A stretch of DNA of 64,000 nucleotides from Phialocephala subalpina (Eukaryota > Ascomycota > Leotiomycetes > Helotiales > Mollisiaceae): NCBI GenBank assembly GCA_900073065.1, contig FJOG01000045.1, positions 81,116-145,115 of the forward strand. The letters are read 5' to 3'. Below the pieces are notes generated by a model that made no database searches, was not told the origin of the DNA, and was given only the letters and a program-made list of their open reading frames with translations. The position numbers and the translations under genes were made by a program. Each line of letters opens with the position of its first letter. Position 1 is the stretch's first letter. Below, in pieces: positions 32,434 through 43,570 of the stretch.

Positions 32434-34345
32434 ATGTCGAACAAAAGCGCGCCTCCAGAGAGCGGTCCTGTTACTGGGCCTGAATATTTTGCGAGACTTC
32501 CGCACGAGTCATTGTGTATGATAATTGTCGAGGCAAGTAGATCGTATAATGCGACCCTTTTGCAAGCAATCGTACTGACTTGCTCCAGTTGCAGACAGGG
32601 GAGTCCGCACAAAGCAATGACCAGAGACACGAGAATGAGGTATTCCGACAACCGGACAGAAAGTGGATGAAGGTGCTTTTGGGCCTGCGACTTGTTTGTC
32701 ACAAGTTCGATGATGCGATCACCCCAGTTGTCTATAGAACAATTAACATCTCAACGACCTACATGAACAATCCCCAGCACCCGATTGAGAAGATTAAGGT
32801 AAAAGAAATGCGATCAAAGTTGACGAACAGAATGGGATGCTGACCTTGTCCAGGAACATCTGGCTAGCTTTAGCCGATGCCTGCATCTCCCCCATGAACC
32901 AGCTATCGTCTGCAGACAAAATCCCATTGAGCTGATCAAGAACTGTCAACAGCTCAAACATATCCAGTAAGTGCAGAAACCCCCCCCCCCCACATTAACC
33001 CCTCAGCTCTCAATATACAAGGGATTTTGTGCTAACGCTTGCGAAGATGGAACCTCCCAGAGGAGTGGTTCATGGACCAGCTGAAGTACTTCGCCACCGA
33101 ACCTCCCGAGAACAAAGAGCCTGAATGGCATCGACTGTCACTAAACTACATCGGCAAATTCATGAATGCGACTGCCCAAAAGAAACAATACCATCTCGGT
33201 ATGTTTGATGAGTCTGTTAACGTCACGAACCTAGGTACAATAAGCGAAAGCAGGGCTGCAATTATTCGGGATTTCTTGGACGAGTATTGCCTGGAGCTGC
33301 TTTACGTTACGGCATATCACAATTGGGATCCAATCTTTGCTGTCGCTCGCTCCACACTTCCACTTATGCATTCCCTTATCCTAAAGTGTTCCAGCTACTC
33401 CGGACCTTCACGGTACGATTTCCTCGAGATGCTCGATTTCTCAGACCTGCAACGACTCGCGCTTGTCGATACACAGATCAATGTCTTGATTGACAAGGTT
33501 AACGTTAGGTACTTCTCCCATCTCCGCGCCTTGCACATTACTGTTTCTGCGTACCCACCAAAGGAGATGGAGAGAAATCATGGCAATGCAGCTTTGGAGA
33601 AGATGTTTGAGACCTTTCATCGATTAGAAGTTCTGTATATCTCTTTCTTTGGTGATTGGACCCAAGTCTTACCACTTTCAACCATCCGAAAGAAAGGCAT
33701 GCGCCGCAAGTTCCTTCAGAAACTCTCCCTGCGGAACACAAAGACTGGTCTACACCCTCCCGGAGAGGAGATGAGAAAACTGAATACCAGCTGTCCAAGT
33801 ATCGAGGAGCTGACGGTTGATCTTCAATGGGCTAGAACTCCGGTAAGCTGCTTTTAATTATCATTTTCTGGTTCAAGAGGGCAGCAGTGCTAACACTAAG
33901 AAATTAGAAATCCTCTGACTATCTGAATGCTATCGCAGCCTTCCAAAACCTACATACCCTGAGCCTCTACTCCTCAACCATACCGGATAGTCCACACTGT
34001 GATATCAACGACCACCGAGTCCGGGCAGCAGAAATCGTCAATGGTTTACAATCGAAGAAACACGGAGTTAAATTCAGAGAAATCACAATCCGCCTGCGAT
34101 GGATCGCCTCGAATAAATCCGATGCTTGGAGAGACCCTACAGATTTTGACAGAGGCTTCAGGACTTTCTATACTCAATTCGATACCGCAGGAGGATTCAA
34201 GCAATGGAATACCGAAGAGGCTTTCAAGGGCAAGACGAAGAAGAAGCAAAATGGGGTTGACGGTGGATCCGACGAAGCTGGTTACGAAAGCGATAGCACA
34301 ATATATGGAGAGTTGGGGGGAGGATCAGTGTTGAAATTGGCATAA
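32434..34345 (+). CDS. F-box/LRR-like protein with a GC-AG first intron
   Basis: Start ATG at 32434 (MSNKSAPPESGPVTGPEYFA). The F-box (YFARLPHESLCMIIVE) ends at an intron beginning GCAAGT (32533-32588, 56 nt, CTGAC branch), so a GC-AG intron. Further introns are 32799-32853, 32967-33046 (containing a 12-C run, 32980-32991) and 33843-33907. All phases agree and give about 551 aa. The second exon carries LGLRLVCHKFDDAITPVVYR, the counterpart of the block in the minus-strand neighbour. LRR-like stretches follow (LDFSDLQRLALVDTQ, HRLEVLYISFFGDW, KLSLRNTKTGLHPP, CPSIEELTVDLQWA, FQNLHTLSLYSST). It probably recognises substrates for SCF ligase. Both neighbours have four introns; a duplicated, diverged pair is the best explanation. 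Confidence 0.82.
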
Positions 34346-34740
34346 TATTTCCCGGAGGAACAGAGCAGATTTGTAGAAGACGAGCGCGACGTGTTAGATG
34401 CAGTTGTGTTTCGGTATGGTGAGCTCTTTGAGGAGGAGCGAATTTGTTGGACTAGTAACATTCTTGCTGCTGTCAGATCATCTTCAGATACTTGGCACCA
34501 GAAGCAGTTCATAGGAGACAGACCAAAGTGTATTGATTGATCTTGGAGCACAGGCTCTTCTTTTAGTCACTCGAAATGAAACAGAATTTTGTAAAATGCT
34601 GGAGTGTACTGATTGGGGATTGCGAATTTAGTTTGATGTCTGCCCGCCTCTCTTCTTGGAGGCCTTATAATGTTCTCCATGGTCCTTCCCAACCTTAAGT
34701 GAGTTTCGGGGGGTGCCTACACTCCATCAACAAGGCCGAC
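34346..34740. other. intergenic, nothing recognised
   Basis: 3' flank of the F-box gene up to the P450 remnant. Nothing structured was seen. Confidence 0.3.
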
Positions 34741-35290
34741 GTTTGGCACTCTTGCTGACGCTTTATTTGATACAATACCACACCTTAGATAGCCACAGAA
34801 GACATCATCCTTCCGACTGGGGGAGAGCCGGAGCGGAACTCTCCCATATTTGTCCCAAAAGGCCAACTTGTTATTTATAATGTCTTCGTTATTCACAGGC
34901 GTCAAGACTTGTTCGGCCTAGATGCCGATACATTTAGGCCAGAAAGATGGGAGGACAACTCCCTTCGTCCCGGGTAAGCTCAAATTTATTCCTTCTATTA
35001 CTCCCTTTCTACTGCTCCTGCAAACGACGCAATTATCATACTATTAAGTTAACCAATCGGCCGCCTGCGTGCTAACTTATCATAGGTGGAGCTTTCTTCC
35101 CTTCAACGGGGTCCTCGAGTCTGCCTGGTCGGCAATTCGCTCTGACCGAGATTGCGTATACAACGGTAGGGCTGCTTCAGGAGCTCCAGGCCGTAAAATC
35201 GTGCGACGACTCTCCATGGCAAGAGAAGTGGTTGATAAACTGTAGTATCAAGTCCGGTTGCAAGGTTTCCTTGTTGCTATATGGTAGTAG
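34741..35290 (+). pseudogene. cytochrome P450 fragment (C-terminal third, CYP52-like), decayed
   Basis: Recognisable P450 residues: ATEDIILPTGGEPE, PIFVPKGQLVIYNVFVIHRR, QDLFGLDADTFRPERWEDN and, after an old intron (34974-35085, GTAAGC...CATAG), GWSFLPFNG. The heme loop should read FNGGPRxCLG, but indels at about 35110-35135 scramble it. After them the normal frame resumes as GRQFALTEIAYTTVGLLQE. Upstream, in-frame TGA and TAG codons interrupt the K-helix side, and the N-terminal two thirds are absent. The PTGGGP and HRR..LFG patterns resemble CYP52-type alkane/fatty-acid hydroxylases. No functional product is possible without the heme Cys context. Confidence 0.85.
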
Positions 35291-36063
35291 TCTGTGAATA
35301 ACGCAATACGGTCCCTATCAGCCTGAGGGTTCTTACTAGGTTGAAGGGCGTAACTGTTTAACTTGTATCAAGGGGCTATGATTCTAGGTGCCCGAAACCT
35401 TGTGAAGGGGTCACGACAAGAACTACAGGGAAGATCGGAAAGAGTACCTCTGAGATGAAATATCACTTGACTTATTTAAGCGAAGGTACTACGCTCTATA
35501 AGGCTAGTGGTGCCCGTGGGCTCAGTATTAAGACACGCACTTGAGACTGCTCGAACTTCTCAAAAGTGAGTGAGACTAAGCCCCCTCTCTTTGGGTTTCG
35601 GGCAAGGAAGGGCGCCACGCCCCGTACAATAGTAATGATCGAAGGTCTTAACAAGTCTCCAAGTATGGTCAGGTGATCAAATATTAATCCCTGCAACGGT
35701 TCTTAATATCAATACGGTTCGCGATGGAGTTGCCTATTTAGGTTGAACTTATATTCAAGAGGCTGGGACGATTCTTGTTTTGTCTCTTCTCATCTGGGGG
35801 ACGTTTTTTTTAGTTTCTTGAAGGCAGAACCTGTCCCAATTGGGAAATAGATACAAGGATTTTGATCCGCCCACGTAGCCGCCGGACAAGCGATCTCGCC
35901 CTCTGACTTCAGCCTCGTTCAGAGATCTTCCCAAATGCTCGATGCATCGTGCTCAAAATATTGGACTTCAAACATCATCACTTTCCGTCAGTCTATCCCA
36001 TTGAATCTTTGCAGACATCTAGTCCAGGTATTATTGGCAGCGCCCGACTTCGAGTACGCACAG
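35291..36063. other. intergenic, nothing recognised
   Basis: About 770 bp upstream of the NACHT-ankyrin gene. The coding frame of that gene is open upstream of the chosen start, to an ATG at 35935; the peptide from 35935 to 36063 is not family-like. Nothing else is seen. Confidence 0.35.
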
Positions 36064-39000
36064 ATGGCAGGAAGCGAGGATGAACGCAACGGGGGCGGAC
36101 GGAAGAAGACGAAGGATCGGTTCAAGTCACTGTTCACAAAGTCCCAAAACAGGCCTGCCAAGACTGGCGAGCAGTCTCCGCTGCCTCATAGGCCGGACAA
36201 GCTGCCTACCACCGAGCAGAAGAATATTGACGGGACTGGAACTTCTGGTGCTCAGTCCACAACATCAGGTGTTGCGCAAAGCAAAAGCCTGGGAGCCACC
36301 AATGACCCAGCCATGCAAAGAGAGCCCGAAGGGTCAAAATCATCGGTCGCGCAAACTGTTGAGCCTCCGGTCATGGAGACTGGGCCAGGTGCTGCCTCCA
36401 CCAGCAGCCCTGAGCCTGCTCAACCCGCAACCAGCAAAGTCGATTTGCCATCAACTGGTGCCGTCGGCACAATTACTCCTGCTGCGCACACTGTCTCAAG
36501 ACAACCCCCAGAGCCACTGAAACCCGTAGGCGAACTCTGGAATGAAGCATACGAAGAGCTAAAAGACAAAGAAAAGAGCCTCATCAAGGAGTACGAAGCT
36601 GCAATGTCGCAAGATATGAGTACGATCCTGTGTAGCACATCTCTCGCTCTCGGGGCTCCTGAAGTGTCTGTCAGGAGGAAGGAGCAGATGGTAGCTCTGG
36701 TGGAAAAGAAGGTGGTAGAAGCCAAGAAAAACGCATGGAAGTTGAAATATGGTGACAGCGAGGTTCTAGTAAAGGACTTGGCTGAACCAGTTGTCAATCT
36801 TATCAATGATGCTGAGAAATTCGTCGATGGGGTTGTGAGCGCAAATCCTTACGCTTCAATTGCCTGGGCAGGAGTCAGCTTGCTCCTTCCGGTGAGTCTC
36901 GATTTTCAGTATCCCATTGTCTTTTCCTCTGTTATTGGACTACCAGTGGGCGAGCCCAGTACTCCGATTGTACGCAAAGTTGAAGAATAATTGTAACTGA
37001 TAGTATAGTTGTTTCTCAACCCTTCAAAACAGGCTGCTTCGTTGGCCACTGGCCTGGACTATATTGGAAACCTCATCGTACGGAGTGACATGCGCCAGAA
37101 GCTATACGAGCGCCAATACAAGGTTGCCAACAGCAGTGAGGGGTTGCATGAGTATCGAGATACACTCAAAGAACTCTACGTCCGTATTCTGAAATTCGAG
37201 GCGAAGTGTGTTTGCTATTACTCGAAGAACCAGGTTTCTCGGCTTAGTCGTGATATTGCCAAGTGGGATATGTGGGACTCATTGCTTCAAGACGTTACAG
37301 TCCAAGAGGGCGAGTTCGTGAAGGTATACAAAATCTGGAAAGATCTCATAGCTCAAGAGGAGTATGAGAAGCTCTCTAGCCGCCATGCTGAGAGTATAAA
37401 TGTCATGAAGCTCATTTCGGAGAACATTGTTGGTTTCCAACAAGCTGTCACTTCGGCGCAAAGTGACACAAAGCGGGCAAAATTTATCAAGTGGCTCTCG
37501 ACTGTTGACCCGTCTATCAATTACAGCAGTGCACGAGAGAAACATCAACCTGATACAGGCAACTGGCTTACTCAAGAGAGCGCGGGTTTCAAGAACTGGG
37601 AAAATGTTTCTAATTCTTTCCTTTGGATAAACGGCAAAGGTGGGAGTCTTTTCTTCGCTGATACGATGTATTTCAGCTAACAAAAATTGTAGCTGGTTCT
37701 GGAAAAACTATACTCAGGTGAGTTTCATTTAGGCTTTATTTCCGCTCCGAACTAAAGGTTGGCTACTAGCTCTTCCGTTATCAAACACCTCAAGAGTTCC
37801 TATGGCGGCAACCCACAAGTTGCTCTAGCATATTATTACTTTCGATTCGATGACCAAGAGAAACCAAATATCATGACGCTGTCTCGCTCCTTGATCAAAC
37901 AACTTTACTGTTGTCGGCCTAACACCCCTGAAGCCGTCGAAGCTCTCTACAAATATTGTGAAAATGGGCAGAGTCCAGACGCAGACGATTTACGTACCGC
38001 ACTCGTAGCAACCATCCGAGGATTTTCGGCTGTGTATCTGGTACTTGACGCCCTCGACGAATATTCACTCGAAGTCAGCGAAAGGAAGAAAGTCTTAGAT
38101 TTTATCCGCCAGATTCATAGGGTCAACTTAAAGAACTTGCACATACTCTGCACCAGTCGAAGAGAAGCAGACATTGAAAAGGCTTTCAAGCCCCTATTCC
38201 CAGCCTCGGCAACGGGGAATACAGATGTCGACCTCATGGCTTACCGAGGAAAAGTTGACCATGATATTGGTCTTCATATCGACAAGACTCTGGCATCAGA
38301 AACATACGATGATTGGTCGGAAGAGCTGAAAATGGAAGTGAGGCAAGCTTTGGTTGAAAGAGCCGATGGCATGTATGCTTCCCAACCGCTGTTTCATCTC
38401 TTTTCCATCACACCCAAACAAGCTTCAATGTCACTAATCAGGATTCACGCTTAGGTTTCAATATATCTCATGCCAGTTTGATGCTCTTCGGGACCTCCCG
38501 GGTCCTCGTGCTATCCGAGAGGCTTTAAGGAACCTTCCTGAGGGTCTTGATGCAACCTACGATCGAATATTTCAATCCATCAAGCCCAAATACAGAAAAC
38601 CAGTGGCAAATATTCTGAAATGGCTGGCATTTTCAAGGCGAACTCTGTCAGTAGGAGAACTAGCCGATATTTTCATCCTTGATCACGACCGGAAACCACC
38701 TTTTGACGAAGGAGATCGGCTCAACCTACCAGAAAGTGTGCTTAAGTACCTCCCCAGTCTAGTCACAAAAGCTTCAGGGTCATTGTACTATACAAGAGCG
38801 ATAAAGCGATCCGGCAAAGTAAGGCTAGCACACTTCTCAATCAAAGAATACCTGATTTCCCCCCGCATGGCGCAAGGCCCGGCAAAGTACTTCTCCACCA
38901 CAGAAACAGAGGCACATCTACACATCTCGAAAGCTTGTCTGGCTTATCACTTGCACTTGAGCGCTACAATTCTGGTGACCGAGGAACAATGCGAACATTT

Positions 39001-39982
39001 CACACTCTGGAAATATGCAGCAGAACGCTGGAGCGAACACCTGGAACAAGTTCCTCGAGCTTCGTGGAGCCCATTAGCCACCGATATGGCTTCACAAGTT
39101 CTTACTCCAAGCTCCCAGAATCTTTTGAATATTATCAGAATATGTTCCCCTGACTACTACCCACTTGAACAATGGGATAAAAACTTTCCTCCAGCTCCTT
39201 TGTACTACGTGGCTAGCCTCGGTGCCGCTCAGCTCACTGAATTACTTCTAGACAAGAAGGTCAACATTGATGAGCCCTCACCTGCATCCGAAAACGGTTT
39301 TGCATTAATCGCTGCTGCTGATAGAGAGCATGCTCATATTGTAAAGCTTTTACTCGACCGGGGTGCAAACATTAACGTACAGGAACACTTTCGTGGAAGT
39401 GCATTGCATGCAGCGGTATATCGTGAAAACAAAAGCACCGTGCAGCTTTTGTTAGACCGAGGCGCAGATGTTAATGCACAGGGCGGCTATGTTGGAAGTG
39501 CATTACAGGCAGCAGTATATTATAGAAACAAAAGCATCCTGCAGCTTTTGATCGACCGAGGTGCACAGGTTAACGTGCAAGGGGGGGAGTTTGGAAGCGC
39601 ATTAACGACAGCTGTATTCGTAGGGTCGAAAAGAATAATCCGGCTCTTACTTGATGGAGGCGCGGACATCAACGCAAAGACTGGAATATCTTATGGGAAT
39701 GCACTGTACGCAGCCATTGCAACCGATAATATAGAGTGCGCGGAGTTGCTCATTTCGCGAGGCGCGAAGGTATGGCCGACTGGGCAGGAGCTGGAGAACG
39801 AATTTCAAAGAATTGAAGAGGAAATGGAAAAACGAGAGGTTGTTAAATTACGAAAGTTCCAGGATGATGCTAGTGGGTATATTGCAGCAGCAAAGGCTGT
39901 AGAAAGGGAAGGCGCGCCGTTTCCAGATGATGATGATGACGTGTCGGAGAGTTCTATTTCAGATCAGAGTGAAGATTTGTAG
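36064..39982 (+). CDS. STAND receptor: NACHT_N - NACHT - ankyrin repeats
   Basis: Start MAGSEDERNGGG (36064). Introns 36892-37008, 37640-37692, 37718-37769 and 38373-38454 give about 1204 aa. Residues 1-190 are low-complexity and basic/Ser-rich (KKTKDRFKSLFTKS). NACHT-NTPase N-terminal domain: LWNEAYEELKDKEKSLIKEY, SIAWAGVSLLLP, LDYIGNLIVRSDMRQKLYER. NACHT: Walker A GKAGSGKT (about 485-492), encoded by a 25 nt micro-exon (37693-37717) flanked by two introns; Walker B YLVLDALDEY (about 583-592); ILCTSRRE. Winged-helix-like region: LKWLAFSRRTLSVGELADI. About five ankyrin repeats at about 945-1140 (GSALHAAVYRENKSTVQLLL; DRGADVNAQGGYVGSALQAA). Fungal NACHT-ANK proteins are proposed innate or allorecognition sensors, the repeats binding ligand and ATP driving assembly. 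The ankyrin units are near-identical, as seen in fast-evolving receptors. Confidence 0.92.
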
Positions 39983-40398
39983 AAGACTGGTTAGGAAGTT
40001 GAAGTAGTTACCTCGATGTCAATAAAAATTTAACGATATCCGCAAATTTCGTCTTCATAAACATTGGGCGCCAATGTTACTATTGAGGTAAATCGTGCGA
40101 GCACAACTTCACTAAGATTAGCTTTTTTGATCCTTTTCTACGGAGCAAACATTATAGAAAATTGCTGTGTTTATCTAAGACCCAATACACGAAGCAGATT
40201 ATATGAGATAGGGAGATAGAAGTGGAATCACGCACTGTGAAAGTTTTTGCTTTAACTACTTGTATGTTTGCTGCGACGGAGTGTCACTGACTGTTATTGC
40301 ATTGACTCCTCCTTTGCCGAGATAGATGGCGCGAGAATTGACCAGTTGATTTTGGCCCTTTCTTCCGCCAGCCTTGCAAGTTAGAAAAAAACGCCCCT
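39983..40398. other. convergent 3' region
   Basis: About 415 bp between the NACHT-ankyrin gene (plus) and the GPI-anchor-like gene (minus). Nothing recognised. Confidence 0.35.
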
Positions 40399-41402
40399 TC
40401 AGAAGAAAAGAACAAAGCTTGCAAGTCCAGTTAGCATCAATGATACAATCCACTGCATGCCAGCCATTTGGAATCCGCTCGATGCCTGACTTTCAAAGGC
40501 AACATCACCCTTGAACTTTATCTTAGACCCATTTGCGAACATGAAGCTCAGAACCTTGGGATTCGAACTGTTTAAGGGATGGCTGTGTAGTCGCCGTTAT
40601 CGAAAGGGTAGAAGGAATCATACTAGTTATGTAGGTCGTCGACACGGGAGCCGGAGAAAGACGTTGTAACTACGCCATAGGGAGCTGTGGGGGTGAAGAA
40701 TGCGGAAGTGGTACCGTTTGTGAAGTTCGGGGTGTACGCGAAAGGCGTTGAGGAATTCCTTTAAAAATCAACTCCATGCTTTGTAGACGACGAACAGCAC
40801 AACGTACCAGGAGAAGAAGAGTGGGTCGTCAAAATGAGGAGTAACTCCGGCTAAAGTGTAGTTGTGTGGTTGCTGGAACTTGAAGCCGTTGTCTACTGTG
40901 AGATTGCCGGATGTTGATTGATCACCAGCCATGTTACGGCCACTTGCACCTGCAAGTTGAATTGGCGCAATTGTTGCTGGTTTGAGGTTTAGAACTTCGA
41001 TGGGCTGGTAGTACACCTCGCCCGACGAATAAACGCCGTTACACTCCTGCCCTATTGCGTTCACAATACACTCATCCTCGGCGGAGATGAATGACAGGAC
41101 GTAGGTGGAGTCGAAAGTGCAGGACGCGTCGCCGCATTGGGGGAATGGTGGGTTGGCGAGATTTCCGAGGGCGAAAAGAGAGAAATAGAAGGGGTTGCGT
41201 CCAAAGACGGGTTTATGCCTACTTTAATGGCGTCGTTGACGTTGGGTGGAAGGTAGTAGGAGTGGCAGGATGAAGGTGAGGAGGTACCGGGCTGGAACCT
41301 GCCGCTTAGCGTGCCATTGTAGGAGATAAATTGAAGCTGTGCAACGGTAAGGATGTGCTGAGAGCAGAATAAAAGGAGGTAGAGGAGGCTGGGGGTTGCC
41401 AT
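40399..41402 (-). CDS. secreted, probably GPI-anchored protein; one apparent frameshift
   Basis: The N-terminus MATPSLLYLLLFCSQHILTV is a signal peptide. Cys-containing motifs and N-glycosylation sequons follow. Two introns fit: 40759-40807 and 40568-40623 (GTATGA...AAACAG). The second removes a TAG and restores phase, giving NYSNPKVLSFMFANGSKIKF. The C-terminus ends in a hydrophobic GPI-signal-like segment (MQWIVSLMLTGLASFVLFF). In exon 1 the frame changes at 41209-41211. One extra C there would join NDAIKVGIN to PVFGRNPFYFSLFALGNLAN and make a coherent protein of about 299 aa. As written the frame breaks at that point, so this is either an assembly error or a young pseudogene. No named family is recognised. 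Confidence 0.68.
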
Positions 41403-41869
41403 TTCGTCGGTGAGCTAAAGGCTGAATTTTAGAACGATTTGTGTGGGAGCGCAAGTTGACACTGAAGTCGAACATAGCGTTCGCCTTCTGCAGGTACAAC
41501 CCCTGCACGAATCATATGATCGTAATCGATGCGCATGAAACGCCTTTAGTTATAGGATTGTCGTTACACAGCCGTGAGGGGAGCCATACTTTGTGGCGCA
41601 TACTCGACGGAAATATTTATCCGTCGAGCTTTCCATTGCAGATCAGAGCTGACCTTGAGGTAGTTCCCCAAAGGCATGACGTTTACCTCAGGATAAGATG
41701 TAAACATATTGCATAATAAACTCTTATCTGCTAGTTATTTTATGCACCGATGTTGTCAATCTCGATCTGGAAAAGGAAGCGGCTACTTACCCCTATTCCA
41801 GTATTCCCATATCGCGTCCAAATATCACCCTGACGTCTTATTAGAAGGCTTGGGAACTTCGGACTCAGA
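41403..41869. other. intergenic, nothing recognised
   Basis: About 470 bp between the signal-peptide gene and the F-box-like gene, both on the minus strand. A 91-codon frame on the plus strand has no motif. Confidence 0.3.
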
Positions 41870-42700
41870 TTAAAACTTCTCCAGTAGCTGGGTTCGGTTG
41901 ATCGTGGATTCACTTGTCGTGGGCGTTTTGTATGTGTTCTGATGAACTTGATGTAAAGGCTTGATCTTCTCGACGAAGAGTTCGTTGTCGGAAGCATAGA
42001 TACAGCAGCACTCAAGTGTGGTCTGGTCGGGATGTAAGAGGGCACCAAGGTAAGCCGGTGCTATTTGACCGCAGCTCTTCTCCAAAGGTCTCGTTCTCTT
42101 CCACCTATAGAATCTAAATATTAGCCCATGATTGCAAACAAAAAGGGTTCTCAACGTACAAGAACTCGGGTAGATCACGAAATTCCGGGATCAATCTAGA
42201 GATTTTGGCATGATCAAAGCGACGAGATGTTTTAGTGACCTCGAGTAGCTGCGCATATTGTGTGACGTTTTGCTGGATCGTCGTCAGTACGTTAGACCTC
42301 GAAATTTCTTCCTACGAGCTACTTACCTTGAAGTGGGGCGTATCTGGGTCAGTTAGCGTATCCGTGAAAGCATCGGACATGTAGTTATGGCTAGAAAACT
42401 CAACCGTTCGATATAGGAAAGGAAGTAGCACCTCATTGAGCTGTTGTGAGAGGAAGCGCATACTTCTAAGCCAAGGCATCAATCTGCAGGCTGCGCCGAG
42501 ACGGTCTGTAGGATCATCTTCTACGGCTTCTGCCCATATCTGTTTCCGTTAATAGTTAGCACAACAGTTAGCCTATGGCTTGACCTTGGTCCGTAAGGAA
42601 AGCAAACTGACTTCTTCGATAATCATTACCTAAGTTCATTAGGAAGATTAACGACGTATGTACTTGTGTGCACGCTGAATTGTACCATTTGCGCGACCAT
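41870..42700 (-). CDS. short F-box-like protein, third member of the local family, broken near its start
   Basis: Spliced frames in phase read MIIEE, then IWAEAVEDDPTDRLGAACRL and FLSQQLNEVLLPFLYRTVEF, then QNVTQYAQLLEVTKTSRRF with IPEFRDLPEFL, then LWKRTRPLEKSCGQIAPAYL, ending QLLEKF at 41870. The block LMPWLRSMRFLSQQLNEVLL followed by PFLYRTVEF matches WLGDMRRVCQKFNAIITPLV in the F-box gene at 29.5-31.6 kb. Upstream, ATG at 42700 opens MVAQMVQFSV and reaches VVNLPNELR, a good F-box start. It is one base out of frame with MIIEE (42626), so LPNELR.MIIEE is split by a missing base near 42628. Only about 230 residues follow, with no LRR C-terminus. It may be a truncated relic or a short functional protein starting at 42626. 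Confidence 0.5.
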
Positions 42701-43570
42701 CTTTGACAAGTTGTTGCTTTTTGGATGTTGCGAAGTTCGATTTTATCTCTAGGTTTGAAGGAGGAAGTGGAAGACCAAGTCAGCTAAGGGATCCGGGGAA
42801 TAGCGCGAAATGATCCGATGAATCTAGGGAGATGCAGAAGCCGATGAGAATGGTTGAAACGATTGGTCAAAAGACCTTTCTATAGACCTAAAGTGGTCTA
42901 GATCTAGCGGGTTGAGCAGCGTTCAACGCTGTATACATATGGTGGTCATGTCAATCACTACCAAGCAAGTCCCGATGAAAGTGGAAGACGCAGAAGCAGA
43001 ACTTTATGTTTATGAACGCAAGAGACAGACCCATCTCGATCACATGGGGCAATGAAGAATAGATTTCGCAAGCCAAAGCCAGGAAAACAATCTCAGCAAC
43101 TCAAAATCGTCAACTGTTACATTCGGAGTAAGCTTTAGTGACCCAACGCAAACGCTAAAAGTACGCTCGCAAACTGCAAAGCAAGATATCAAAAGCGGAA
43201 ATAAATACAAATAAATACGACGCCCACATGGCACAACATCACTACGCCTTCTCCCATGAAAGCAGTCCTCCAAATCCTTCCTGTCAGGGTCCTTCCGACC
43301 TTCGGCCCCTCATCATATCCCGATCAATGGCATCGTCCGACCCAATTCTCATATACTTCTCGCTTAATACACGCAAATAAGTCGCAAACAATGACGAATC
43401 AGAGACCATCATACCATCGAGCTCCTCCTCCCAGATCCCACCAACAATTGCCCAAGTCGATTAATTCGCCAAATCAGCGCCAAGAATATCAATCATTATT
43501 ACAGAACCTCCGCATTTCAACCTCCTCGACCTCTCTCCTCCGAATACCACTACGCTTCTGCCCGCCTAGC
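42701..43570. other. intergenic, nothing recognised
   Basis: About 870 bp including the 5' flank of the F-box-like gene. The plus-strand frame at 43256-43834 is mostly antisense to the next gene and is Pro/Ser/Arg-rich, so it is treated as a shadow. Confidence 0.35.

Noticed and set aside
40568..40623. In-frame TAG and frameshift near the C-terminus of the secreted protein
   Set aside because: A 56 nt GTATGA...AAACAG intron removes both and restores the GPI-like C-terminus.
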